Assembly (NCBI GenBank): GCA_007121335.1
Contig: SKLY01000271.1
Coordinates: 1-34,787 of the forward strand
Origin: Saprospiraceae bacterium
GTDB taxonomy: Bacteria > Bacteroidota > Bacteroidia > Chitinophagales > Saprospiraceae
Length of the DNA: 34,787 nucleotides
Direction: 5' to 3'
Part shown: in pieces, positions 24,681 through 32,270 of the stretch
Position numbering within the stretch: the first letter of the stretch is position 1
Layout: each line of letters starts with the position of its first letter
Translations under genes and position numbers: made by a program
The notes under the pieces: generated by a model
The model's input: the letters and a program-made list of their open reading frames with translations, nothing else
Databases searched by the model: none
What the model was told of the DNA's origin: nothing

Positions 24681-27464
24681 CTAAATTTTTATCCGAGCAC
24701 CAATGCGGTAATTTCGTTGAAAGATCTGCCTTGTGACCAAAGTTTGGTCGCGGAGATCCTGGTGGGGAAAATCCACCTCATCCCTTCTGGTGGGGAGGTC
24801 GATATATCTCTCATTTTGTGTATTTAGAATATTTCCAACCTTCAGAAAGACCACGGTCCTTTCACCCAGCCGCTGCTCGAAAGAAAAGTCCATTGTCAAG
24901 ACCGGTTTGGACCAGTGATTGTTTTGGTAAAAAGGCGAAACAAACTCCACCCTTTCTCCTGTATAAACCAGAGATAGTTGTGCATCTGTCCCCATTTCAA
25001 TGTGCTTAAACAACAAACTCAGGTTGCCAATGTGGTCAGCCTGGCCCTGAAGTGGTCGGGTTTCATCGATCTCTTCAAGGATGAGTTCAGAGGATGAATC
25101 ATCTGGGTTTTCTCTGGCAGGAAATATTTTGGTAGTCGTTATTCTGGAGTTTGTGTAAGTGTAATTTACCCTTACGCCAAATTTATTGAAGTACTTTGTC
25201 AGATCAAATTCAACCCCAAAATTGGTTGCATCGCCAAAATTGTCTGGTCTCAGCTGCCTTTCTCCCTGTGTCAGCGAAATAGATCTGGCCAGGGTCAGCT
25301 CTATGGGATCTTTTATTTGCTTGTAGAAAAAACCGAGCAATATCTGCTCATTTCTTCCCGGGAAATACTCAAAACGCAGATCAAAATTATTTGCCTGCAC
25401 TCTTTTTAAATCGGGGTTCCCGGCTTCAGTAAAGGAATCTTCCTCACTTCTTCTGAAGGGCACAATTTCGTGAAATCCGGGCCTGCTAATGGCTTTGTAA
25501 TAACTGGCTCTGACATTTAAGTGGTTGGTCAAGCCATATTTTAATCCCACACTGGGAAGGAAATCTGTGTATGTCTGAGAGGAATCCGGATTGACATCTT
25601 CCCGGGCAGTATCCAATTTGTAAAATTGCCGTGTGTGTTCTGCTCTCAAACCTATATTTACATTGAGCCTGTTTATCTTGTGCCACGTTTGTGTAAAAAA
25701 AGCAACAATGTCCTCTCCTGAATCGAAGTTCAGGGGATCTGAGGTACTTCCTCTCGGGTTGAGAAGCTGCCAGGACACATCTTCAAATGTATCCCAATGC
25801 TCCCCCTGGTTTTGCAAGGCGGGATTGGCAGGATCAAAAATGTAGCGATTGAAAAAACTGTTTCTATCTCTCGTTCTTCCGAGGGCACCAAATTTAATAT
25901 AATCATTTTCGCTGAAAAGCTGGTGGTTGTAGCTCAAGTTGAGATATGCACTTATATCTTGATCTTCGTTGTGCTCCCATCTGCGTGGATTCCTGCGCTC
26001 TATGTTTTGGGGCAACTGCTCGCCGTCTTTCAGCTCACTGTTTCTTATGAAAATAGCGTTATCCGGCCTTTCATTGGTGGCCAGTGAGTAAACCAGTGAC
26101 CAATCAAACTCCAATCGGGGGTGGAGTTTATGGTCTCCCTGCAAGGTTGCGTTGTATATTTTCTGGTAAGTGGAGCGAAATCTAGTTTTATGCTGAAAAA
26201 ACGCATTGCCTCCTTCCGGATCGAAGTTTCTTCCACTAATTCCTGTTTCCAGGTTGTCCCTGACTTCGAAATCGTTCAGAATATATGCACCACCATAGAA
26301 AGAAAGAGAATGGTTGCTGTTCAAATAATAGTCAAAACGGCTGTGCGCCGCGTATCGCTGTTGATGGATAGAGGTGTATCGCTCCTGCAATTTATCCAAT
26401 GTAGGTCTGCCGGAACCAAAGAGATCCATATCAACATTGTATTGCACTGACTCAAGGCTTCTGTAGGTGTTTTGAAAGCTGAGACCGGCCATAATTCCCA
26501 ATTTGTCGTTGAATACCCGATCCCCCACGGTAATACTCGCCAGTACATCGGGCATGGGCTGGACCTCTTCAAAGGATAAATTGGCAGTGGTGAAGTCCTC
26601 CGGGCTTGCGCGGTATTCTTTTCCGTATTTTTCAAGTGGACTCTTTCTGTTTACCGCCTTGTGATCAAATTTGAGAAAGCCGTTTTCCAGGTTCATCTGA
26701 TCATACCCAAACTGAACATCCCCATTGAGTGTAAATTCTCCCGGGGCACTTTTCATCACCAGGTTCATGGCCCCTCCGATGGCATCGCCTTCCATATCCG
26801 CTGTGAGACTTTTTGACACTTCCAGGCGCTCGAGCATCGGTGCCGGGAAAATATCGAGAGGTACGTACCTGTTTTTATTCTCCGGACTGGGGATTTTTAT
26901 GCCGTTGATCAGGGTGTAATTGTAGCGTTTGTCCATGCCCCGGACTATTGCATGTCTGGCCTCGCCACCGGAACCCCTCTCTACACTGAGTCCTGAAACG
27001 CGCTGCATTACCTGGGCCACTGTAATATCTGGCGACAATTCTATCGAGCGGGCCGACAATACATTGACCGTGTTCAATGCATCCCGCTCTATTTGCCTTG
27101 CCTGCGCGGCTGACCCCCTAATAGTCTGACCGGCTACAATAACCTCTCCCAGCTGCGCCGCATCTGTCTTCAATACAAAATCTACAACCAGGGGCTCTTC
27201 CCCTATTTCAATTTCTCTCTTGTATGTCTCATATCCTATGTACCTCACCTCCACCTCATAGGTGCCTTCCGGTGCATTCCTGATTTGGAAAGAGCCATCA
27301 AGACCGGCAACTGCCGCATGGGAAGTTCCTGCTATGCTAATGGTAGCTCCTATCAGTGGTTCGTTATTTTCATCGACTACATAACCCGATATTCCGCCTG
27401 CCATCAGAACTGCCGGCACCAAAAATACAACCAGATAGATGATTGCAACTCTCTTATTAAGCAT
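24681..27464 (-). CDS. TonB-dependent outer-membrane receptor with CarboxypepD_reg domain
   Basis: A signal peptide (AIIYLVVFLVPAVLMAGG) precedes a carboxypeptidase-regulatory-like domain (GYVVDENNEPLIGATISIAG, about residues 25-105). Then come a plug domain (about 130-235, 'RVSGLSVERGSGGEARHAIVRG' and 'LEVSKSLTADMEGDAIGGAM') and a 22-strand-type barrel. At 927 residues it is complete. It would import a bulky substrate through the outer membrane using TonB energy; the substrate is unknown. There is no SusD partner: three lipoprotein genes follow instead. An exact -7 element at 27501-27509 starts the unit. The gene ends in TAG, so TAG is an ordinary stop here. Confidence 0.93.
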   Translation of the reverse strand: MLNKRVAIIYLVVFLVPAVLMAGGISGYVVDENNEPLIGATISIAGTSHAAVAGLDGSFQIRNAPEGTYEVEVRYIGYETYKREIEIGEEPLVVDFVLKTDAAQLGEVIVAGQTIRGSAAQARQIERDALNTVNVLSARSIELSPDITVAQVMQRVSGLSVERGSGGEARHAIVRGMDKRYNYTLINGIKIPSPENKNRYVPLDIFPAPMLERLEVSKSLTADMEGDAIGGAMNLVMKSAPGEFTLNGDVQFGYDQMNLENGFLKFDHKAVNRKSPLEKYGKEYRASPEDFTTANLSFEEVQPMPDVLASITVGDRVFNDKLGIMAGLSFQNTYRSLESVQYNVDMDLFGSGRPTLDKLQERYTSIHQQRYAAHSRFDYYLNSNHSLSFYGGAYILNDFEVRDNLETGISGRNFDPEGGNAFFQHKTRFRSTYQKIYNATLQGDHKLHPRLEFDWSLVYSLATNERPDNAIFIRNSELKDGEQLPQNIERRNPRRWEHNEDQDISAYLNLSYNHQLFSENDYIKFGALGRTRDRNSFFNRYIFDPANPALQNQGEHWDTFEDVSWQLLNPRGSTSDPLNFDSGEDIVAFFTQTWHKINRLNVNIGLRAEHTRQFYKLDTAREDVNPDSSQTYTDFLPSVGLKYGLTNHLNVRASYYKAISRPGFHEIVPFRRSEEDSFTEAGNPDLKRVQANNFDLRFEYFPGRNEQILLGFFYKQIKDPIELTLARSISLTQGERQLRPDNFGDATNFGVEFDLTKYFNKFGVRVNYTYTNSRITTTKIFPARENPDDSSSELILEEIDETRPLQGQADHIGNLSLLFKHIEMGTDAQLSLVYTGERVEFVSPFYQNNHWSKPVLTMDFSFEQRLGERTVVFLKVGNILNTQNERYIDLPTRRDEVDFPHQDLRDQTLVTRQIFQRNYRIGARIKI

Positions 27465-27500
27465 ACTGATAAACCGAATTTTATTTTCCTTAAATCTGCT

Positions 27501-27509
27501 GCAAAGGTA
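27501..27509 (-). promoter_or_regulatory. -7 promoter element of the TonB receptor-lipoprotein operon
   Basis: The minus strand reads TACCTTTGC, an exact TAnnTTTG match, 36 bases upstream of the receptor ATG. It is the only such element found before any of the four genes, consistent with a single transcript of about 6.9 kb. Confidence 0.65.
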
Positions 27510-27732
27510 GAGGCTGAATATTAGCTTATGTTTAAGCCAGCTTTATTGGTTTGTGAAGAGGGCTTATTCAAACAAAACAACCCAAAGCATTGATTTAAGG
27601 TCAATTATGGGGTATTTTATGTTTTCTGGAAAGTCTTTTATAACATAGAATTAATGTGTCCACTCCGGAAAACGGTTATGGAAATTTCAGAAGGAAAAGG
27701 TTTTGCCGGGACGTACTATAATAAAATAATAA

Positions 27733-27992
27733 ATGAGTTCACTCCGAAAACCCTTTTGTGCATGAAAATGAGCGAAAAATTCAAGATCGAGGAAGAGGAT
27801 GAAAGAGCGATCCCTCTCCAAAGCATTGGGGAGGGTGAATGTCCGGGGGACATTCAAGTGATTGAACCGCGAAGCTGGCGGGTTGCCCACAGGCGTAGCC
27901 ATAGCTACGTTGAGGAAAGATTTTGCCCGATGACGAAGATATTGGATTTTGCAGCCATTTGTAATAAAAAGAGGTTTTCGGAGTGGACTCAT
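27733..27992. mobile_element. 260-bp MITE-like element, copy 1
   Basis: The ends are 20-base inverted repeats differing at one position: ATGAGTTCACTCCGAAAACC (27733-27752) and the complement of ATGAGTCCACTCCGAAAACC (27973-27992). Inside are two strong hairpins: GAATGTCC/GGACATTC with loop GGG (27837-27855), and CGTAGC/GCTACG (27894-27909). A further end-like sequence, ATGTGTCCACTCCGGAAAACGG-like, lies just outside at 27654-27675. No transposase is encoded; an open frame spanning 27654-28037 looks incidental. A partial second copy lies at 32055-32127. Confidence 0.65.
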
Positions 27993-28135
27993 AAATGTGC
28001 TCCAGAAAAATGTGCCCCCGCGGTGGTGGGATTCTAAAATGAATGGGGCGAAGGACCATTACTCCGAGAAAACAATTATTTGAGCTTTCCGGCCTGGTAA
28101 GTTTCTGAACTGCATCTCTGCAGAAGTAAAACTTG

Positions 28136-28831
28136 CTATCTGGCAAAACCAAAGGCCAGGTACTTGATGGTGCGCCCGTCCTCCAGATGTTGTTTTTCGT
28201 AGTACGTCAGAATATCCAGGTCGGGGTGGGGCAATTCCCCTGCGTAAATATTCCTGTTGGATTGGAGGATTCGTGCATTGGGAAAGTTTTCAACCGATTC
28301 AAGCGAATAGTTATACAGCAGATCAGAGTCCGTTTTAAGGTGTACCACACCGGCTTTTTTCAAGAGTGTTTGGTACTTTTTGAGAAAAGGAGGTGAAGTC
28401 AATCGGCGGTTTTCTTTGCCCTCTTTGGGGAAGGGATCCGGGAAAGTGATCCATATTTCGCTCACTTCACCGGCCTTGAAAAACAGTTCAATTTGTTCGA
28501 TGCGCGATCTGAGGAAGGCCACATTTTCCATCTTACTCTCCCTGGCAATGGTGGCTCCCTTCCATATCCGTGCACCTTTTACATCCACACCAATGAAATT
28601 CTTATCCGAATACCTCCGCGCCAGATCCAGGGTGTACTCCCCCCTCCCACAAGCCAATTCCACGACAATAGGATGGGAATTGCCAAATTGCCACTCATGC
28701 CACATTCCGGCCATTTGGACTTTTTCATTCTCTGTCCGGGTTAATACCGGATCGCCGAACTCAAAGGATTCGTAAACATGCTTATAAGTCAGATTCTCGG
28801 CAAACTTTTCCAACTTGTTCCTCCTCGACAT
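28136..28831 (-). CDS. trmB: tRNA (guanine-N7)-methyltransferase
   Basis: TrmB methylates G46 in the variable loop of tRNAs using S-adenosylmethionine. The SAM-binding loop VVELACGRGEYTLDLA starts near residue 56. 'NFIGVDVKGARIWKGA', the substrate-site signature IWITFPDPFPKEGKENRR and a C-terminal 'YYEKQHLEDGRTIKYLAF' follow. The length of 231 residues is normal. An ATG at 28906 is in frame, but an exact -7 element at 28853-28861 lies between it and the ATG at 28831, which gives the family start MSRRNKLEKF. The MITE-like element lies beyond its 3' end. Confidence 0.96.
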   Translation of the reverse strand: MSRRNKLEKFAENLTYKHVYESFEFGDPVLTRTENEKVQMAGMWHEWQFGNSHPIVVELACGRGEYTLDLARRYSDKNFIGVDVKGARIWKGATIARESKMENVAFLRSRIEQIELFFKAGEVSEIWITFPDPFPKEGKENRRLTSPPFLKKYQTLLKKAGVVHLKTDSDLLYNYSLESVENFPNARILQSNRNIYAGELPHPDLDILTYYEKQHLEDGRTIKYLAFGFAR

Positions 28832-28852
28832 GGTTCTGTAATTGCTTCTACT

Positions 28853-28861
28853 GCAAAGATA
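28853..28861 (-). promoter_or_regulatory. -7 promoter element of trmB
   Basis: The minus strand reads TATCTTTGC, an exact TAnnTTTG match, 21 bases upstream of the ATG at 28831. A TTG lies about 22 bases further upstream. It excludes the longer start at 28906. Confidence 0.65.
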
Positions 28862-29204
28862 AGTCACAAGATGAATTTTTGAACAATAATGGAGACTTGC
28901 CTGCATACCTCCACAATTATCAATAAGTGGTCGTAGTCCTCAATTACCGCTAATACTCTTTGACGTACAAAAGTTCTTTCAAAACGAATTTAGCAGGCTT
29001 CTTGATCATTAATAACTTAAATATCAGAATTTTTCATTGCTTTTTAACACTTTATATCAAAATTTTGGTTATTATTGCATCTTGCCGGATTTCAAAGTTT
29101 TGTACAGCACAGGTTTTTTGTTGTACGGATTCATGGAAGGTCCTGAAAAACGGGTGGTTAGAAACACAATATTTTTGATAGATCTAAACTAAATTTTTGC
29201 AACC
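28862..29204 (+). other. Intergenic stretch between trmB and the cupin lipoprotein gene
   Basis: The stretch is AT-rich. A 72-codon open frame at 28960-29178 has no recognisable product, signal or promoter and is not called. AAATTTTTGC at 29191-29200, directly before the cupin ATG, lacks the TA of the -7 consensus. Confidence 0.4.
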
Positions 29205-29744
29205 ATGAAGTATTTAAACTCAATGATTTTCGCTGCTTTTTGCCTCATCCTTATGGGGTGTCAGACTGAGATGGAGTCTCACAATGAAGAAAATGATCAC
29301 GGGGAAATGGGCGAAGTAAAAGAACTAATCGACCACGGCCCGGATCATCACATTCTTTACAAGCCGGAGGATATTCCCTGGGAGGATGGACCTGGTTCAC
29401 TGGAGGAGGGTTCGCAATTTTACATCCTTGAAGGAGACCCCGGTAAAGCCGAGGTGTTTAATATGCGCTTGAAACTCCCGGATGGATTTCACATTGCTCC
29501 TCACACACACCCCGGAGTAGAGAGGGTTACGGTTATTTCCGGGGAATTCGTACTCGGGCACGGTGCTGAGGCCGATATGGAGGAGTACTATGAATTGTCT
29601 CCGGGCAGCTACACTTCAATGCCTCCGGGAATGAAGCACTACGCCTATGCTCGTGGTGAAACCGTTATTCAATTGGTAAGTGTAGGACCCTGGGAAATTG
29701 ATTACATTAATCCCGAAGACGATCCAAGATTGCGGGATAATTAA
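29205..29744 (+). CDS. Cupin-domain lipoprotein
   Basis: A lipoprotein signal ends at LILMGC (Cys19). A His/Glu-rich linker follows (SHNEENDHGEMG, DHGPDHHI). The cupin core has both motifs: 'GFHIAPHTHPGVERVTVISGEF' supplies His100, His102 and Glu106, and PPGMKHYAYARGETVIQLVS supplies His145. All four canonical metal ligands are therefore present. The substrate is unknown; related envelope cupins are variously annotated as ChrR-like or dioxygenase-like. At 179 residues it is a single-domain protein. It stands alone, with 560 gene-free bases after it. Confidence 0.85.
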   Translation: MKYLNSMIFAAFCLILMGCQTEMESHNEENDHGEMGEVKELIDHGPDHHILYKPEDIPWEDGPGSLEEGSQFYILEGDPGKAEVFNMRLKLPDGFHIAPHTHPGVERVTVISGEFVLGHGAEADMEEYYELSPGSYTSMPPGMKHYAYARGETVIQLVSVGPWEIDYINPEDDPRLRDN

Positions 29745-30304
29745 TGTAGTCGGTTTCATTTTGAATGGTCTGGGTCATTGCCCATTTTCTTCCTTCGGTT
29801 TTTCAAACCAAGGGTGGAGTAGGGAGATATTGTCCATTTGTTAAGCATTCATTTCTTTCGTGAAAAGTGGACCTTTGTGATTGGGAAAAGTCTGGACTTT
29901 ATTGAATCACCTAAAGGCATTTTTTCAAAAAAATGCAGGAGGTATTTGGTTGCTTCTTAGGAATCGAAGATTTAAAGAGCATGCCCTCCATCTCAAAAAG
30001 AGAGAATCCCGGTTTGATACGGACCGGGAGAGCCATGATTTTTTCCATAAGAAATTTTAGATGATGAGAAATTTCCCTTCCTTTGCCTGTACATTTGGGT
30101 GATAATTACCCCGGGGTTGATCAATATAGCAGATACGGGGGAACAAAACAACCAAACATTTTGTAAGAAAATTAAGCGGCTTGCGTTTTCATACTGAGTT
30201 GGAAATAGGAGGGGTTGGAAATTTTTGGCTTAAATTTTGCCTGAATTATCCAATGTTATTTACCTTGCACCGTTAGGAATTAACGAAAAAAAATTAAGCT
30301 ATTT
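29745..30304 (+). other. 560-base gene-free stretch with one hairpin and a promoter
   Basis: No credible gene is present. TCCCGGT (30007-30013) pairs with ACCGGGA (30023-30029) over seven base pairs, with a T-run nine bases later; this might terminate transcription, although it is 260 bases past the cupin stop. The promoter for the next gene lies at 30236-30267. Confidence 0.45.
30236..30267 (+). promoter_or_regulatory. Promoter of the tandem thioredoxin-like genes
   Basis: TTTG at 30236-30239 and TACCTTG at 30261-30267 are 21 bases apart. This fits TTTG-N19-21-TAnnTTTG except that the -7 element lacks one T. The ATG lies 37 bases downstream. Confidence 0.5.
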
Positions 30305-30784
30305 ATGAAATACATAATTATCACACTGGCACTCGGTTTATTGGCCTCTCAGATCAATGCACAGGCCGAAAATTATGAGCCTGCTCACGAAGGTTGGCAT
30401 GTTATGTTAGATGATGCATACAAGGAATCTGCTCAAACCGGAAAGCCAATTATGGCATATTTTACCGGGAGCGACTGGTGCCCCCCCTGCAGGAGGTTTT
30501 CTGCAGCCGTCATTAGCAAACCCGAATTTAGCGAATGGGCAAAAGACAATGTAGTATTGCTCGAGGTGGACAGCCCCAGAAGAAAGCAGGTACCTCAGGC
30601 CATTCAACAGCAGAATCAACACCTCAGCCAGGCATTTAATGTCAGGGGAGTACCCAGAATATGGGTTTTCAACATGAATCAAAATGGCGAAACGGGCGAG
30701 ATGGAAGTTGAGGCTTTGGGATCTACCGGCTTTGTTCCATCAGTGGATGACTTTACATCCCAGGTTGAGGATATGATAAATTAA
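30305..30784 (+). CDS. Secreted thioredoxin-fold protein, CPPC active site (copy 1)
   Basis: A cleavable signal peptide (MKYIIITLALGLLASQINAQ) directs it to the periplasm. The mature part has EGWHVMLDDAYKESAQTGKP, then FTGSDWCPPC with the redox pair Cys59/Cys62, and the cis-proline loop GVPRIWVF. It belongs to the thioredoxin_7-like group of envelope thiol-disulfide proteins. CPPC is an uncommon dipeptide choice compared with CGPC or CPHC. The adjacent gene at 30886 is a clear paralogue, so the pair arose by tandem duplication. Confidence 0.9.
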   Translation: MKYIIITLALGLLASQINAQAENYEPAHEGWHVMLDDAYKESAQTGKPIMAYFTGSDWCPPCRRFSAAVISKPEFSEWAKDNVVLLEVDSPRRKQVPQAIQQQNQHLSQAFNVRGVPRIWVFNMNQNGETGEMEVEALGSTGFVPSVDDFTSQVEDMIN

Positions 30785-30830
30785 GCAATACAGGGGATTC
30801 CAGTAATTGAGTTCTCCTTTTTCAAGTCCT

Positions 30831-30856
30831 GCGGTCCTCCCACCGGGAGAGGCCGC
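30831..30856 (+). other. Strong GC-rich hairpin between the two thioredoxin-like genes
   Basis: GCGGTCCTCCC (30831-30841) pairs with GGGAG-A-GGCCGC (30845-30856) over eleven base pairs with one bulged A and a three-base loop. It lies 46 bases after one stop and 29 before the next ATG. It is followed by GGTTCTGTTT rather than a clean T-run, so it may be an attenuator or a processing/stability element rather than a full terminator. Confidence 0.55.
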
Positions 30857-30885
30857 GGTTCTGTTTCAATGCAAACTTCAATAGG

Positions 30886-31368
30886 ATGTATAATTTACTT
30901 GTAACAACAATCGCACTTGTACTATTCTGGCTGCCATTGAATCTTACAGCTCAGGACTACGAGCCTGCCCATGAAGGCTGGCACTATATATTGCAAGATG
31001 CTTATGAAGAATCAGCCCAGACCAACAAGCCCATCATGGCTTTGTTTACGGGCAGTGACTGGTGCAGACCGTGTATGCGAATGAGTAAGGCTGTATTTGA
31101 CCAGCCTGAATTTAAGGGTTGGGCTGAGGAAAATGTGGTTCTTTTGGAATTGGACTTCCCAAGGAGAAGGAGCATACCAGATGAAATTAGGCAGCAAAAT
31201 GGTGGATTACAGCAAGCTTTGCAAGTGAGAGGTTATCCCACAGTGGTCGTCTTCAACATTGAACCCAATGCTGAATCCGGTGAAATGGAAATAACCGATT
31301 TGGGCAGAACCAATTTTTCAGCCTCAATGGAAGATTTTGCTGAAACTATTGAAGCTATGTTGAAGTAG
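30886..31368 (+). CDS. Secreted thioredoxin-fold protein, CRPC active site (copy 2)
   Basis: This is a paralogue of the preceding gene. A signal peptide (LLVTTIALVLFWLPLNLTAQ) is followed by DYEPAHEGWHYILQDAYEES, FTGSDWCRPC (Cys60, Cys63) and RGYPTVVVF. Much of the sequence aligns residue for residue with copy 1, including ESAQT.KPIMA.FTGSDWC. The dipeptide between the cysteines is Arg-Pro instead of Pro-Pro, which in this fold shifts redox potential, so the two may act on different partners (inference). No separate promoter is seen; the hairpin at 30831 lies between the two genes. Confidence 0.9.
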   Translation: MYNLLVTTIALVLFWLPLNLTAQDYEPAHEGWHYILQDAYEESAQTNKPIMALFTGSDWCRPCMRMSKAVFDQPEFKGWAEENVVLLELDFPRRRSIPDEIRQQNGGLQQALQVRGYPTVVVFNIEPNAESGEMEITDLGRTNFSASMEDFAETIEAMLK

Positions 31369-31403
31369 TACCAGTGCTTTTTGAGATTTTTACCATTTAG
31401 TTC

Positions 31404-31859
31404 TCAATATACGTCCAGGACTTTGTAATGGTAGGAGCGAAACTGGAATTCTTCACCTTTTTTCACACCCTTCATGCTGGCATAAATAGGTGCTTCTGTG
31501 GAGAGTCCAAACACCTTTTTATCTCCTGAAACCTCTACTTCCTCAATGGACACGCATACGAAAAAAGTGCGCTTGTCAGTAACCACGACAGCGCCGGGAG
31601 CTACCTCAGTATATTCCTTATCAATATCCAATTCCTCAAGAACTCGCATTTCGTACTTCAAAAATTCGAGCTCCTTTTTGAGTTCGTTGTACATTGCTAA
31701 TTGCTCTGCAGCCGGATTATGATCGGTTTGACTGGGCATGTTGTCCCGGTCGTTCATTTCCTTTTCCACCGTTTCAATTTCGTTGGTGAAATTGTCGATG
31801 AGTTCTTCCTGTCGTTTAACACAGGCATCAAAAATCTCCTTCTTTGGTATCCTTGTCAT
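31404..31859 (-). CDS. GreA/GreB-like transcription factor homologue
   Basis: The 151-residue product has a coiled-coil N-terminal half ('KRQEELIDNFTNEIETVEKE' and AEQLAMYNELKKELEFLKYE). A C-terminal beta domain follows with VAPGAVVVTDKRTFFVCVSI, STEAPIYASMKGVKKGEEF and a final YHYKVLDVY. This is the Gre plan: a finger reaching into the RNA polymerase secondary channel plus a binding domain. The tip reads DNMPSQTDHN rather than the usual LKENAEY with its acidic pair, so transcript-cleavage activity is uncertain. It probably modulates polymerase. A good promoter is at 31948-31980. It is convergent with the thioredoxin pair. Confidence 0.8.
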   Translation of the reverse strand: MTRIPKKEIFDACVKRQEELIDNFTNEIETVEKEMNDRDNMPSQTDHNPAAEQLAMYNELKKELEFLKYEMRVLEELDIDKEYTEVAPGAVVVTDKRTFFVCVSIEEVEVSGDKKVFGLSTEAPIYASMKGVKKGEEFQFRSYHYKVLDVY

Positions 31860-31947
31860 GGTAAAAAGTTATTGTAATCTGGCGTGGCCAATCAATTAGT
31901 AAAAAAAATGCTGGTAGGATGTTCGCGTAAATAGCGTGAGATTGGGT

Positions 31948-31980
31948 GTAAAGGTAATAAATGCCGGGAATTTCCACAAA
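31948..31980 (-). promoter_or_regulatory. Promoter of the Gre-like gene
   Basis: On the minus strand TTTG (31980-31977) and TACCTTTAC (31956-31948) are separated by 20 bases, the standard Bacteroidota arrangement with one mismatch. The leader to the ATG at 31859 would be about 80 bases. Confidence 0.55.
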
Positions 31981-32054
31981 TAAATTGCGCCATTTATCAG
32001 CTGAGGTACTTGTAAATTTAGCTAAAAGGTATTTGTAGAATCATTAAACAATGG

Positions 32055-32127
32055 ATGAGTCCACTCCGAAAACCCTTTTGTATATGAAAATGAGCGAAAA
32101 GTTCAAGATCGGGAAGAGCGGACTCAT
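32055..32127. mobile_element. Internally deleted copy 2 of the MITE-like element
   Basis: It begins with ATGAGTCCACTCCGAAAACC and matches the first 65 bases of copy 1 (27733 onward) with about four substitutions and one deletion, through ATGAAAATGAGCGAAAA and TTCAAGATCG. It then jumps to a GGACTCAT end, giving 73 bases in all. The interior with both hairpins is lost. Confidence 0.65.
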
Positions 32128-32270
32128 GGATTAATATGGAAACTGCAAGAGTACGATGTGCTATTCAACAATGGGGTGTATTGGGAATAGGGTGCTACCG
32201 TTTCAGTCGGTCGGAACCATAATCTAAAGTCTTCTGTTTTGACCAGGTGGACTGTTTATTTAAAGATGGT

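Noticed and set aside
27654-28037. 127-codon open frame across the inverted-repeat element
   Set aside because: It spans the repeat ends and hairpins, has a composition unlike neighbouring proteins, and the deleted copy at 32055 does not preserve it.
28960-29178. 72-codon open frame between trmB and the cupin gene
   Set aside because: No promoter, no family resemblance and an odd, Cys- and Ile-rich composition; probably chance in AT-rich DNA.
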